A stretch of 64,000 nucleotides of DNA from an uncultured Chitinophagaceae bacterium (GCA_903895845.1 CAITVK010000055.1:1-64000); one strand, 5' to 3'. Positions 1-11,700 are shown, counted from the stretch's first letter. The notes: a model not told the origin generated them from the sequence alone. Program-made: numbers and translations.

Positions 1-501
1 CAGCCAAACTACCAGGTAAGTACTGTCCAAAGGGCGTTGCTGCCACAGTGCAACGTCCACCAATACCCTTTCCGTGATATTGGATACAGTGGAGCTGCTG
101 ATGTCGACACCATACAACTCATTGATTTGGGTACTGATATCTGCCGTACTCATCCCCTTGGCATAAAAACTGACCACCACATCCTCTATATGGTCTATCA
201 TCCGCTTACGTTTGGGGATCAGGCGTGGCTCAAAACTGCTTTCCCTGTCCCTGGGAACATCAATAATGTAGCTGCCTTTGGTCGTCTTGATGGTCTTGCT
301 CTTATAACCATTACGCTTGTTACTGCCGCTCGAAGCAGCATGCTTGTCATAGCCTAAATGCGCGTCCAACTCCCCTGAAAGAAGCTCTTCAACACCACGC
401 TTGAACAAAGCATCCATAAAACCCGTAAAATCCTCCCCACTCTTGAACTGCTTAAAGAAGTCCGTGGGCAACCCTTTTAATAACTCGTTTTTCTCTTTCA
501 T
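1..501 (-). mobile_element. IS256/Mutator-family transposase, N-terminal part, truncated by the window edge
   Basis: Reverse-strand reading from ATG at 501: MKEKNELLKGLPTDFFKQFKSGEDFTGFMDALFKRGVEELLSGELDAHLGYDKHAASSGSNKRNGYKSKTIKTTKGSYIIDVPRDRESSFEPRLIPKRKRMIDHIEDVVVSFYAKGMSTADISTQINELYGVDIS..., typical IS256-family N-terminus; open to window edge. Confidence 0.9.
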
Positions 502-763
502 AATAAATCTGCAAGTTTATGACTTACACACTTATTTGGATACTATCGTTTTTGGGGTTATTACAAAATAAAATAAACCTCATCGACAAATAAACTCCAT
601 CAATTTCACGTTTTTCATAACCAAAACAAACAAAAAGAAGCAATATCTCATAAGAATCAACATCCACAAATACCATAAATCAACCTTTGCAAACTATTAT
701 GATTTGCCTGCGGTGACTAATTACTACTACCAGTATCAACTGTTGTCACCAAACATTATAAAC

Positions 764-1684
764 ATGAAAGCGTTACCCATCATCCCCATCTTCGTTGTTT
801 TATTTTCACTTTTTAGCTGTAAAAGCGGCAACTCTTATGCGCCAGCAGCAGACAGTACAAAAGTAGATAACTACAAAACTGCCACCGACAGTGTAGATTC
901 CCCCGTTTCTTCTTCTACGGCAGTAGTCGGCAAAAAAGAGGCGGAAAGGAAATTCATCCGGACTGCCGACTTAAAGTTTAAAGTAAAGGATGTTGCCAAA
1001 GCCACTTACTACATAGAAGACGTTGTGAACAGGCAAGGCGGCTTTGTTACCTACACCAACCTGTCAAGCACCATCGACAACACTTCCAGTACCCAGGTAA
1101 GCGAGGATTCTACCTTGGAAACCACATTCTACAATGTAACCAACACCATGACCATCCGTGTTCCAAACAGCAAACTGGATTCTACCCTAAAGGAAATAGC
1201 CAAGAACGTAGACTATCTAGATTACAGGATTATCAAGGCGGATGATGTTGCACTACAATTATTGTCCAACGAACTCACACAAAAAAGGGTAGCAAAGAAT
1301 ATGGCGAGGGAAGCCAGCGCAATCGACACCAAAGGAAAGAAATTGGCTGAGACAACTACTGCCGAAGAAACATTATTAAGCAAACAAGAAGCGTCCGACA
1401 ATGCAAGAATTGCCAACCTTTCTTTGCAGGATCAGGTGAGTTTTAGTACGATAACCATCAATATCTACCAGAAACAGACTCTTAAGAGAGAATTGATTTG
1501 CAACAATAAAAGTACCAAGGAATACGAGCCCAATTTTGGCATCAAAGTATATCAATCACTACAGTTTGGATGGGATATGCTGGAGACAATCATCGTTTCT
1601 ATCGTCAGACTTTGGGGATTGATTCTATTGGCATTGATTGCCTATTTCATCTACAGAAAATATGGACGAAAGGCTAAGAAATAA
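764..1684 (+). CDS. DUF4349-type lipoprotein
   Basis: Lipobox-like MKALPIIPIFVVLFSLFSCKS; coiled middle and C-terminal TM helix; resembles DUF4349 proteins. Start set at internal Met of ORF 704..1684. Confidence 0.7.
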   Translation: MKALPIIPIFVVLFSLFSCKSGNSYAPAADSTKVDNYKTATDSVDSPVSSSTAVVGKKEAERKFIRTADLKFKVKDVAKATYYIEDVVNRQGGFVTYTNLSSTIDNTSSTQVSEDSTLETTFYNVTNTMTIRVPNSKLDSTLKEIAKNVDYLDYRIIKADDVALQLLSNELTQKRVAKNMAREASAIDTKGKKLAETTTAEETLLSKQEASDNARIANLSLQDQVSFSTITINIYQKQTLKRELICNNKSTKEYEPNFGIKVYQSLQFGWDMLETIIVSIVRLWGLILLALIAYFIYRKYGRKAKK

Positions 1685-1690
1685 AAAACA

Positions 1691-1721
1691 GGGTCAACAA
1701 CCTTCCAAAGGTTGTTGACCC
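1691..1721. terminator. Stem-loop GGGTCAACAACCTTccAAAGGTTGTTGACCC between convergent genes
   Basis: Near-perfect inverted repeat read directly; lies between DUF4349 gene stop and nadB stop. Confidence 0.7.
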
Positions 1722-1741
1722 TACTTTCAACTTTTAACACT

Positions 1742-3349
1742 CTACAACACAATATTCTGCAACAAATCACTCTTATCCAGATGGTCTGTATTGTAATGCA
1801 AACCACGACTCTCTTTCCTAAACTCAGCACCTTTTACAATCAGATAACCCACTGTAATCAGGTTACGTAGTTCACACAATTGTGGGGAAACCTTGGTGGC
1901 ACGGTAGAGTTCTTCGGTTTCCTCGTACAACAAATCGAGGCGGCGCATAGCCCTTCTCAAACGGACATCCGTACGAACAATCCCAACATAATCACTCATA
2001 ATCTGCTCCAACTCCTTGCGGGTCTGGGTAATCAATATCATTTCTTTGGGGGCCGAAGTGCCCTTTGCAATCCAGTCGGGTAACTGTGCAGGCAAATGAT
2101 TCTCAGTGTTTATCTTATCAATCAAAGATAAACTATCCAAAAAGCAACGCTCACCAAACACCATCGCTTCCAGTAAACTATTACTAGCTAAACGGTTGGC
2201 ACCATGCAAACCTGTACTGGCACATTCGCCACAGGCATACAAATGTTTGATAGAAGTGCGCCCCATTTCATCGGTCTTGATGCCGCCACAACTATAATGG
2301 GCAGCAGGCGCAACAGGTATCATGTGCTTGGAAACATCAATACCGATGCTTAAACACTTCTCATAAATATTGGGAAAATGATGGATAAACTTCTCCTGAT
2401 CCATGTGTGTACAATCGAGATACACATGCTCGGTACCGTTCTTTTTCATCTCATTATCTATCGCTCTTGCCACAATATCACGAGGGGCAAGATCTTTTCG
2501 ATGGTCATAATATTCCATAAAAGCGTCGCCATTCTTATTGCGGAGAATGCCGCCATCTCCACGTACCGCTTCGGTAATCAGGAAGGAGGGTGAAACACCC
2601 GGTTCAAACAAAGCAGTGGGATGAAACTGAATGAACTCCATGTTTTCTATCCTTCCCTTTGCACGATAAACCATTGCAACCCCATCACCTGTTGCTATCT
2701 TGGGATTGGTGGTAGTCCGATAAACCTGACCATTACCACCTGTTGCCAATAAGGTAATCTTAGATGTAATCTTCTCTACCTGATTAGAATTTACATTCAA
2801 CACATAAACACCGTAACAAGTGATGTCAGTGGTAGATTTGGTAACTAGATACCCAAGATGGTGTTGCGTAATTATATCTATTACAAAACAATGTTTGATG
2901 AGATTGATGTTGGGCAGCTTCCCTAATTCACTCAATAAAGCTCTTTCTATTTCTAATCCGGTTACGTCTTTATGGTGTAATATCCTGTTCTCACTATGTC
3001 CCCCTTCTTTGCCAAGCGAATATTCGCCAGATTCATCTTTATCAAACCGCGCTCCGTATTCAATAATTTCCTTAATACGCTCTGGACCTTCCTTCACTAC
3101 AATCTCCACAATCTTTTCATTGCAGAGACCATCGCCAGCAATCAATGTATCGTCAATATGTTTATCGTAGCTATCATTTTCCTCATCCCAAACGCCCGCA
3201 ATACCCCCTTGGGCATATTTCGTATTTGTTTCGTCGGCACTAGTTTTGGTAATCACCACCACCTGCTTCTCGGGAAAATGTTTAGCCATCTTCAAGGCAT
3301 ACGTCAAACCCGCAACGCCACTTCCTATCACCAAAAAATCTGTTTCCAT
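1742..3349 (-). CDS. nadB: L-aspartate oxidase
   Basis: METDFLVIGSGVAGLTYALKMA; HPTALFEPGVSPSFLITEAVRGDGG; YSCGGIKTDEMGRTSIKHLYACGECASTGLHGANRLASNSLLEAMVFG. Start at internal Met. Confidence 0.95.
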   Translation of the reverse strand: METDFLVIGSGVAGLTYALKMAKHFPEKQVVVITKTSADETNTKYAQGGIAGVWDEENDSYDKHIDDTLIAGDGLCNEKIVEIVVKEGPERIKEIIEYGARFDKDESGEYSLGKEGGHSENRILHHKDVTGLEIERALLSELGKLPNINLIKHCFVIDIITQHHLGYLVTKSTTDITCYGVYVLNVNSNQVEKITSKITLLATGGNGQVYRTTTNPKIATGDGVAMVYRAKGRIENMEFIQFHPTALFEPGVSPSFLITEAVRGDGGILRNKNGDAFMEYYDHRKDLAPRDIVARAIDNEMKKNGTEHVYLDCTHMDQEKFIHHFPNIYEKCLSIGIDVSKHMIPVAPAAHYSCGGIKTDEMGRTSIKHLYACGECASTGLHGANRLASNSLLEAMVFGERCFLDSLSLIDKINTENHLPAQLPDWIAKGTSAPKEMILITQTRKELEQIMSDYVGIVRTDVRLRRAMRRLDLLYEETEELYRATKVSPQLCELRNLITVGYLIVKGAEFRKESRGLHYNTDHLDKSDLLQNIVL

Positions 3350-3476
3350 ACTATTTATTTTTCGCCACAAAGACACTAAGGCTCTAAGTTGCACCAAAAA
3401 GAAGAGAAAAAGAAGAATGACTTTAAAAGACATACTTAGTGCTTCTTTCTGTCTTTGAGTCTTTGTGGCCTCTTAC

Positions 3477-5528
3477 CTACACTTCCACCCAAGCCTCGTT
3501 TTCTTTCAATAAATTAATCAACTCATCTACTGCGATGGCACTATCAATATTTTTTTTCACTACTTCTTTGCCTTTATAGAGGGTAATCTTACCCACACCG
3601 CTGCCCACATAACCAAAGTCGGCATCAGCCATTTCACCAGGGCCATTTACAATACAACCCATGATGGCAATCTTGACGCCCTTCAAATGATTGGTTACGC
3701 TGCGTATTTTGGCAGTCGTTTCTTGTAAATCGAATAAGGTTCTACCACAACTAGGGCAGCTGATATATTCTGTTTTAGAGATGCGCACCCTTGTCGCTTG
3801 AAGGATAGAAAACGCTGTAGAATTAATAAATTGTTCGGGTGATGAATTGCTGGTGTAAGTCCGCCCCTCAGTATTCTGCAATCCGGAAACTTGTGACTTG
3901 TAACTTGCTTCTGTCATTCCCAAACAAATACCATCACCAAAACCATCCAGTAGCAAAGCGCCAGCCTCTGTAGCATAGTGAATCAGATGTTCATCAGCGG
4001 TTTGCCAACTGCTATCCACAATTAAGATAATCGGATTTTCTATGTCATTGTTCTTCAACTCCATCACCATGCGACGCACACTCTGCATTGCATTTTTATT
4101 GGTTGATGACAAGCAAAGCACTGCTGTCTTATCTATTTTAATCTTGGTTAATAAACTTTCCAAGACAGGCTGATTTGTGCTTCCTGAATAACAATCTATC
4201 ATCAAAAAGTTAATCTCCGATGACTTGTCAATGCTAATATCTAGGTAACTATTGCCATCAAGTATTGGGAAGAACTTAGTTTTATCCTCAGCTTCTAGCC
4301 AAGTTGTGTAGTAGCTAATCACCTTCAATGTACCAGGCAAAGCGAAGTCCACTGTTTTATCAGCCACAAAAATATAATCCGCCGCACCATCGCTAATGTT
4401 CCATTTATCACTTGCTTCATCATATCTATAACCCACACCCTCCAGACTTTTCGGTGTGATAGTCTCCAATTTACTCAAATCTGCAATCACCACAGGCACA
4501 TGGTGGTCGCCAATATTATCTACAGCAAAAGTCTTTCTCCGAGAATAATTGAAAGGATTGTAAGGTACTTTCTCGATAGGTGTCACCGTTACCCGATTAC
4601 CGTTGACCGTAGAACCCGCAACTTCGCTACGGTCAACGGTCAACCTAGAAGTATACCTTTTAACTAAGTCACGGCACACCGGAATCTCCAACTCAGGATC
4701 TTCGGTAAGGCTCACACGTATAGTGTCACCAATGCCATCTTCCAACAAAGTCCCAATACCAACTGCACTCTTCACACGTCCATCTTCTCCGTCACCCGCT
4801 TCGGTAACGCCCAAATGCAAAGGATAACATTCCCCAAACTCCGCATCCATCTGTTGAATCAACAATCTATATGCCTGCACCATCACCTGCGTATTACTCG
4901 CCTTCATACTAAGGATAATGTTATGATAGCTTTCGCCCCGTGCAATCCGCAGAAACTCCATCGCACTTTCTACCATGCCCATCGGTGTATCGCCATAGCG
5001 GCTCATTATTCGGTCGCTCAGACTGCCGTGGTTGGTGCCAATCCGCATAGCAGTGCCATATTCCCTACAAATCTTCACCAGCGGCGTAAATCGTTCACGT
5101 ATTCGATCAATCTCCTCTGCGTATTCCGCATCGGTATAATCTATCTGTTCAAACTTCTTTTTATCGACGTAATTGCCCGGATTTACACGAACCTTCTCTA
5201 CAATCCTAGCGGCAATTTCGGCAGCATTGGGGGTAAAGTGAATGTCGGCAATCAGTGGGGTATTATAGCCTCGCTTGCGCAATTCGTTCTTGATGTTCAG
5301 TAGGTTTTCCGCTTCCTTTTTACTGGGGGCCGTAATGCGCACCAACTCCGAGCCCGCCTCAATGCAACGGATTGTTTGCTCCACCGTTGCCAGTGTATCC
5401 ATCGTGTCGGTGGTAGTCATCGTTTGCACACGGATAGGGTGACCATTGCCGAGCAAGAGATCGCCAATTTTTACTTCCTTCGTAATTAAACGGTTGTATT
5501 CGGTAAGAGAATTACAATAAAGCTGCAT
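3477..5528 (-). CDS. ispG: 4-hydroxy-3-methylbut-2-en-1-yl diphosphate synthase, long (insert-containing) form
   Basis: RVQTMTTTDTMDTLATVEQ; LIADIHFTPNAAEIAA; ISCPSCGRTLFDLQ; KGVKIAIMGCIVNGPGEMADADFGYVG. Confidence 0.95.
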   Translation of the reverse strand: MQLYCNSLTEYNRLITKEVKIGDLLLGNGHPIRVQTMTTTDTMDTLATVEQTIRCIEAGSELVRITAPSKKEAENLLNIKNELRKRGYNTPLIADIHFTPNAAEIAARIVEKVRVNPGNYVDKKKFEQIDYTDAEYAEEIDRIRERFTPLVKICREYGTAMRIGTNHGSLSDRIMSRYGDTPMGMVESAMEFLRIARGESYHNIILSMKASNTQVMVQAYRLLIQQMDAEFGECYPLHLGVTEAGDGEDGRVKSAVGIGTLLEDGIGDTIRVSLTEDPELEIPVCRDLVKRYTSRLTVDRSEVAGSTVNGNRVTVTPIEKVPYNPFNYSRRKTFAVDNIGDHHVPVVIADLSKLETITPKSLEGVGYRYDEASDKWNISDGAADYIFVADKTVDFALPGTLKVISYYTTWLEAEDKTKFFPILDGNSYLDISIDKSSEINFLMIDCYSGSTNQPVLESLLTKIKIDKTAVLCLSSTNKNAMQSVRRMVMELKNNDIENPIILIVDSSWQTADEHLIHYATEAGALLLDGFGDGICLGMTEASYKSQVSGLQNTEGRTYTSNSSPEQFINSTAFSILQATRVRISKTEYISCPSCGRTLFDLQETTAKIRSVTNHLKGVKIAIMGCIVNGPGEMADADFGYVGSGVGKITLYKGKEVVKKNIDSAIAVDELINLLKENEAWVEV
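4599..4640. repeat. GTTGACCGT-family palindromic element inside ispG
   Basis: ACCGTTGACCGTAG (4599-4612) / CTACGGTCAACGGT (4627-4640), perfect 14-bp arms, 14-nt loop; encodes ...TVDRSEVAGSTVNGNRVTV. Confidence 0.75.
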
Positions 5529-5716
5529 AATATTTTGCTGCGCCTAGCGGTAGGCCGATTATTAAAAGTACAATAGTTGCAAATAAACAACGTTTTTTGG
5601 AGTAAACGGTTTACAACGCAAGTCTGGATGATAATCCGACTAAGCAGAAGGTCGGTTTAAAGCACTCGATCAGACGAATGACTATAAGTCTATCATTACA
5701 TTTCTTTTAAAAGAGC

Positions 5717-5926
5717 GCATTTCCTCACGTGGGTGAGACTCCGCCGCACCTGCGTCAGACGTTCACCCACGTGAATCTTTTGTCCATTTGCTTGAGTCAC
5801 CCCCATTTATACAAAAGGCAGACTTCGACTCAATTGAGTGAGGCTTTAACTCACGTGAGTCAGAGCTTCATTCAATTGAGTGAGAGGTTGCCGCAAGTGC
5901 GGGAACGTCAGCCTCAAGTGAGGAAA
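5717..5926. repeat. Array A: ten consecutive 21-bp degenerate units with covarying dyads
   Basis: Units laid out at 5717, 5738, 5759 ... 5906; 8 of 10 contain inverted arms such as ACTCAATTGAGT, ACTCACGTGAGT, CCGCAAGTGCGG, CCTCAAGTGAGG, CGCACCTGCG. Confidence 0.85.
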
Positions 5927-6622
5927 TGACCAATAATCAATCAATTGGGTTGTATTTGATTGAATAAAAGTTGGGATAAGTATATTTCTCTCATTCTGAC
6001 CTCAGCCCAACCCTTCTCCAATGGAGAGAAGTCAAGTGCTCACAGTCAGTGTCTAATTGTGAGTTAACTTTTTAGACTCTTTTTATGATTACTCATTCTA
6101 TAATTAGCAACTCAAATTGTATAATTACGGATAGCAACCTTTCTTACATTTCAAGTGAAGTAATATTAACAGAAACATGCATAAAAAACCAGATGTAAAG
6201 GTGGCGATGGCTGTTATAAACTACAGCCAGTCTTTTTTGTTTTAGTTATTCTTATAGTTCCTTGTTGATTGGTTAGTTCATCAATCTATTAGTTTTTCGG
6301 GACGATAAAGTGAACTGTTAGTATTAAAAATGAGTGTCCATACTTTTTTAATTTCATTTTGTTGTAGTGGTAATACATTTGATTGATGTACGTTTGATGT
6401 AGTAGTGAACTATTTGAACCAATTTAATTTTTATACCGATGTAGTATTGTTGTGTGGGGGTTGTTGTGTGGGTAATTTATAACCTGCTACTTTTACATCT
6501 CGAAATGTCAGGTACTACAAATTACCGAAAAACACTAACGATTATTTGCCACTTAGTAGTTTTAAGTAAAAGTTGGTACTAGAAATTTTTATTATTAATT
6601 TTTAAACTTTAAAACAAAAAAG

Positions 6623-8461
6623 ATGAAAAAAAATTACATTCTTCTTGCGATTCTTACCTTCTTTATATGCAAGGTACAAGCACAGCCAGGTACGCCTGCT
6701 CCCAAACCAACAGCCAATGCTTCTAATGTAGTATCACTGTGGGGAAATACCTACACCAATGTACCTGGAACCAATTGGTATCCAAATTGGGGGCAAGCAA
6801 CTCAAGTAGCTTATTCTAGTGTTGGTGGCGACACAACATTGGGTTACACAGCCCTTAACTATGAAGGGGTTGCTTTTGCTAATCCAATTGATTTATCTAA
6901 TATGGATTCTTTGCATTTGGATGTGTGGTCTCCAAATACTTCCTCATTAGATGTGCGCTTGATAAATTCTACCGCGGTGCAAAACACCGGTAACCCCATC
7001 CAACCAAATGTTACTTTAACATTAAATAACAGTGGATGGAACGTTGTGAGCATTCCTATTTCTAAATTCACAGGGTTAAAACTAAACGTGTTAGATCAAA
7101 TGTCTTTCACGGCGCTTACACCTAGTTCTGGTGGAACTATTTATTTAGAGCACATTTATTTTGTATCCCACGTAAATCTACCAACTATCACAGGCTTTTC
7201 TATTCCCTCAAACCTATTGTTGGGTGCAGCACCATTTACCCTAACCGATCCAGCTAGTAATAGTACAGGTGCATTTACCTACACCAGTAGCGATGTAACT
7301 GTTGCAACTATCAGTGGAAAAGTAGTAACAATTGTTGGTGCAGGTTCTACTGTAATCACAGCAAATCAAGCAGCTGCCGGAAGTTTCTCTAAGGGATCCG
7401 CCTCTGCAACCTTAGTTGTGTCTTATCCTCCGCCAACAACTGCTGCAACAGCCCCAACTCAATCTGCAACTAATGTAATTTCTCTATGGGGTAATAATTA
7501 TGCTAATGTAGATGGTATTAACTGGTATCCAAATTGGGGACAAGCAACGCAACTTGGATTATCAAATATTGGTGGTGATACTACATTGGAATATTCAAAC
7601 CTAAACTATGAAGGGGTTCAAACAACAACTCCTCTGAATGTTGGAAAGGCTAGTTACTTTCACCTTGATGTATGGACACCAAATGCAACTGCGGTGGTAG
7701 TAAATTTAATTAATTCTGCTTTAGTAACAGGTGGTGCAGCGGTTCAGGTTGCTGACACAATCTCACTTACAACCAGTGGATGGAACGCCATTGATATTCC
7801 AGTTACTGCTTTCAAAGGTGTAGACCTTACAAAGGTTGATCAGGTGATGTTTGTAGGCGCGACTCCAGCAACAAGTAGTGTTATCTACTTACAAAACATT
7901 TACTTCTGGGCTAGTGTGCCATTGGCAGTATCATTGGCAGACTTTAAAGCTTCAAAGATTGGCAATACAGCATCATTGACTTGGAAAACTGTAAGCGAAA
8001 CAAATAACAAAGGATTCAATGTTCAACGTAGCAGCAATGGTAAAAACTGGGCTACTTTGAAATATGTTGCAGGTGCAGGAACAGGTTCCAGCTATTCTTT
8101 TGTAGATAATAGCCCAGCAAGTGGTGTTAGCTATTACCGTTTAGGTTTAGTTGACGCAAGTGGAAAGGTTACTTACAGCTCTACGTTGTCAGTTGATTTT
8201 TCTAAAGCAACTATAGGAATTTCTTTCTATCCTAACCCTGTAAAGAGTGTAATGAATGTAAATATCCCAGCTATCCAAAGCAATACTGCAAGTTTGAGCT
8301 TGGTTGGATTGAATGGCAGAACTATCAAGACTGTTCAGTTAGGAACTCAGAGTTCCAACAGCAATGTGGCGGTAAATGTTGCAGGCTTGGCAAAGGGTAT
8401 TTATGTATTGACATTAAAAGATGGAGCTACAGTAAAAACAGCCAAGGTTGTTGTAGAATAA
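6623..8461 (+). CDS. Secreted protein with duplicated beta-sandwich-like domain, Ig-like (Big_2-like) segment and type IX secretion C-terminal sorting domain
   Basis: Signal peptide; NVVSLWGNTYTNVPGTNWYPNWGQATQ repeated as NVISLWGNNYANVDGINWYPNWGQATQ; C-term YPNPVKSVMNV...GIYVLTLKDGATVKTAKVVVE. Confidence 0.8.
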   Translation: MKKNYILLAILTFFICKVQAQPGTPAPKPTANASNVVSLWGNTYTNVPGTNWYPNWGQATQVAYSSVGGDTTLGYTALNYEGVAFANPIDLSNMDSLHLDVWSPNTSSLDVRLINSTAVQNTGNPIQPNVTLTLNNSGWNVVSIPISKFTGLKLNVLDQMSFTALTPSSGGTIYLEHIYFVSHVNLPTITGFSIPSNLLLGAAPFTLTDPASNSTGAFTYTSSDVTVATISGKVVTIVGAGSTVITANQAAAGSFSKGSASATLVVSYPPPTTAATAPTQSATNVISLWGNNYANVDGINWYPNWGQATQLGLSNIGGDTTLEYSNLNYEGVQTTTPLNVGKASYFHLDVWTPNATAVVVNLINSALVTGGAAVQVADTISLTTSGWNAIDIPVTAFKGVDLTKVDQVMFVGATPATSSVIYLQNIYFWASVPLAVSLADFKASKIGNTASLTWKTVSETNNKGFNVQRSSNGKNWATLKYVAGAGTGSSYSFVDNSPASGVSYYRLGLVDASGKVTYSSTLSVDFSKATIGISFYPNPVKSVMNVNIPAIQSNTASLSLVGLNGRTIKTVQLGTQSSNSNVAVNVAGLAKGIYVLTLKDGATVKTAKVVVE

Positions 8462-8745
8462 AAGAAGTTGCATCAAAATAGTTATTATTCAGGAGGTTGT
8501 CTGCAAGGCAGCCTCCTTTCCTTCCGGTTCAAATAATTTAAATAAGTTCTATTTAGTAATTATAAGACGAAAGCGACAAACACTATGAAAGCGTTGTGAT
8601 GCTTATGATGTACTAAAAAGTAGGATTAATAGTTCAAAAACGATTCTTTAGAAGTAGTATTGATGTAGGAGTCAATCTAATTACAAGTTCACGCAAAGGT
8701 ACTTTTGTCCTTCAGAATTTCTTCACGTTTTAAAACGATTGCATT

Positions 8746-11700
8746 ATGAAATTAAAAGTCAGATTGTTATGTATCGGTATTTTTTTGAGTGGATTACTTT
8801 TACAAGTCGCCGCCCAAACAAATATTGTTGTAACGGGAAAAGTAAGAAACAAAACAACGGGTCAACTTCTGTTTGGAGTTACTGTTAAAAGTGATAAGTC
8901 TAAAAAGTCTACACAGACAGATTTGAATGGTAGTTTTTCTATCGCAACTCCTGTTGGTTCTACATTAGTCTTTTCTTATGTAGGAATGACTACTTTTAAA
9001 TATGAAGTAACTAAAGCAGGTGATGTTGATATAACAATGGTTGAAGATATTAAGGCAGGTGACGAAGTGGTAGTTATTGGTTATGGCACACAAAAAAAGA
9101 GTGTTGTAACAGGTGCTATCTCAAGTGTAAAAGCTGCTGATTTGGAAAACCAAGTTACCCCGCGTATTGAAGAAGCTTTACAGGGTAGAACTTCTGGTGT
9201 AACCATTGCAGCATCTTCTGGTAGCCCTGGTGCTGCATCTACAATTTATGTAAGAGGTGTTACTAGCATTAATAATAGCGACCCATTGTATGTTGTGGAT
9301 GGTGTTCCAATAACAGGAGGAATTGATTATTTAAACCCAAGCGATATACAAAGTATTGAATTGTTAAAGGATGGAGCTTCTGCTGCCATCTATGGTACTA
9401 AAGCTGCTCCAGGTGTAATTTTAGTAACAACAAAAAAAGGTAGAGCGGGTGATGCTCAAATTAATTATTCCGGTTACTTTGGTTCGCAAGCTCCTGCTCA
9501 TAAGTTAAGTTTACTGAATGCCACTCAATATGCTACCCTTCGAAATGAGTCTTCTTTAGCTGCTGGTGGTGGTCTTGTATTCTCAAACCCTAAAAGTTTG
9601 GGTGCAGGAACCGATTGGCAGAGCTTAGTTTTTAATAATAATGCCAAGATTCAGAACCATCAATTTAGTGTAAGCGGCGGTAATGAAAAGGCTACATATT
9701 ATGGCTCGATGGGTTATTTTGAGCAGCAGGGTATTGTTGCTACTTCTATATCAGACTACAAAAGATTTACGGCCTCTTTTAACTCTAAAGAGAAATTGAA
9801 TAATTGGGTAACCTTCGGAAATGACATATCTTATGCCCACATTAAGAGTCAAGGGAGTTTAAATACCAACAGTGAGTATGGGGGGCCACTGAGTTCTGCT
9901 ATCAATCTAGACCCTATCACAAGAGCAGTTGTCACGGATGCTGCAACTTTAGCAACTAGTCCTTACAATATCGATTCCCTTCCGTTAATTAAGGATGCAA
10001 ACGGCCATCCTTATGGCATTTCACAATATGTTGGTCAAGAAATGACAAATCCGCTTGCCTACATACAAACAGTGCAGGGTAACTATGGTTGGTCTGATAA
10101 TTTTGTAGGTAATGTTTACCTAGAGATTGAACCAATCAAGGGTTTAAAAATAAGAAGTAACATGGGGGCTAAAATGGGCTTCTTTGGTTCTGAAAGTTTT
10201 GAACCTGTATATTACTTGAGTCCTACAGTAAATAACTTAGCAGAGAATTCTTTCTATCGTGACAACACAAAGAACCTGAACTGGAACTGGGATAATACTA
10301 TATCTTATTCTAAAAGTATTGGGTTACACAACTTTACTTTGTTAGGTGGCACAGGTGCACAACAAGCAACAGGCTCCGATGCTAATGCAACTTATTTCGG
10401 CTTACCAGTAACTACATTCCAGCAAGCTTCTATGAACTTTAGTGTTCCAACAGCTAACAGAATTGGCGGTGGATATGAATATCAGCCGTATACCCTTAGT
10501 TCTTTTTTTGGAAGAGTTACTTATGATTATAATGGAAGATATTTATTAACAGCAATAGTAAGAAGAGATGGTTCGAGCCATTTTGGTGAAGATAAAAAGT
10601 ATGGAACATTCCCATCAGTTTCTTTAGGTTGGGTACCAACCAAAGAAAATTTCTGGAGTAAGAATGATGTGGTTAACTTTCTTAAGGTTAGGGCTTCTTA
10701 TGGTGTAAATGGTAATGATAATATTGGGCCTTTTGCTTATGAGTCAACAGTTAGTGGTGGTGGTGTAAGAAATTACACTATTGGTACGGCACCTGGTCAA
10801 CTTGTAGGTTATTCTCCTAATGCGCCTGAAAATCAAGACTTGCATTGGGAACAAACCTCTCAAGCAGATTTTGGTATTGACGCGGTAGTGTTTAAAAACT
10901 TCAATGTAATTTTTGATGTTTACGACAAGAAAACTACAGGTATGTTGCTAAATCTAAACCTACCTGGCTATTTTGGAAATACGGGACAACCAATTGGCAA
11001 CATTGCTAGTCTGGAGAATAAGGGGATAGAGTTGGAAGTTGGGTACACTAAGAAACTAGGTGAAGTAAACTTTAGTTTAAAAGGAAATCTTTCCTATATA
11101 AAGAATGAGATTACCAATATTGGTACAAATCCTTACCTTGTTGGGGCAGGTTTTCAAGCCAGCAATTATGAGTTAAGCAGGACGGCAGTGGGTCATCCTT
11201 TGGGGGCTTTTTACGGATTCAAAACGCTTGGCATATTCCAAACGCAACAGGAAATAAATAACTATGTAGGTGCAAATGGTGAGAAGTTGCAACCCAATGC
11301 TAAACCAGGTGACTTTAAATATGCACATTTAAGTAACGACAGTGTAATTGGCAGCAGCGATAGGACTTATATTGGTGATCCTACACCACACTGGTCTTTT
11401 GGCTTTACGGCTACAGCTAATTGGAGAGGATTCGATATCTTATTATTTGCACAAGGAGTTACAGGCAATCAAATATTTCAAGGATTGCGGAGGTTAGATA
11501 TTTCTGGTTCAAACTATGATATTAAGGCATTGAGTCGTTGGATTGGTGCTGGAACATCTAATGATTATCCTAGGTTAGTGGATGGTGACCCTAACGGTAA
11601 TTTTACAAATCCTTCTAATTTTCATTTGGAAAGTGGTGCCTACCTAAGAATCAAGACGTTGCAACTGGGTTACACCGTGCCAAAGTCTTTTTCTCAAAAG

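Noticed and set aside
5729-5929. 66-aa ORF with 7-aa periodicity over array A
   Set aside because: The 7-aa period is just the 21-bp DNA repeat read in one frame; no start context or homology signal.
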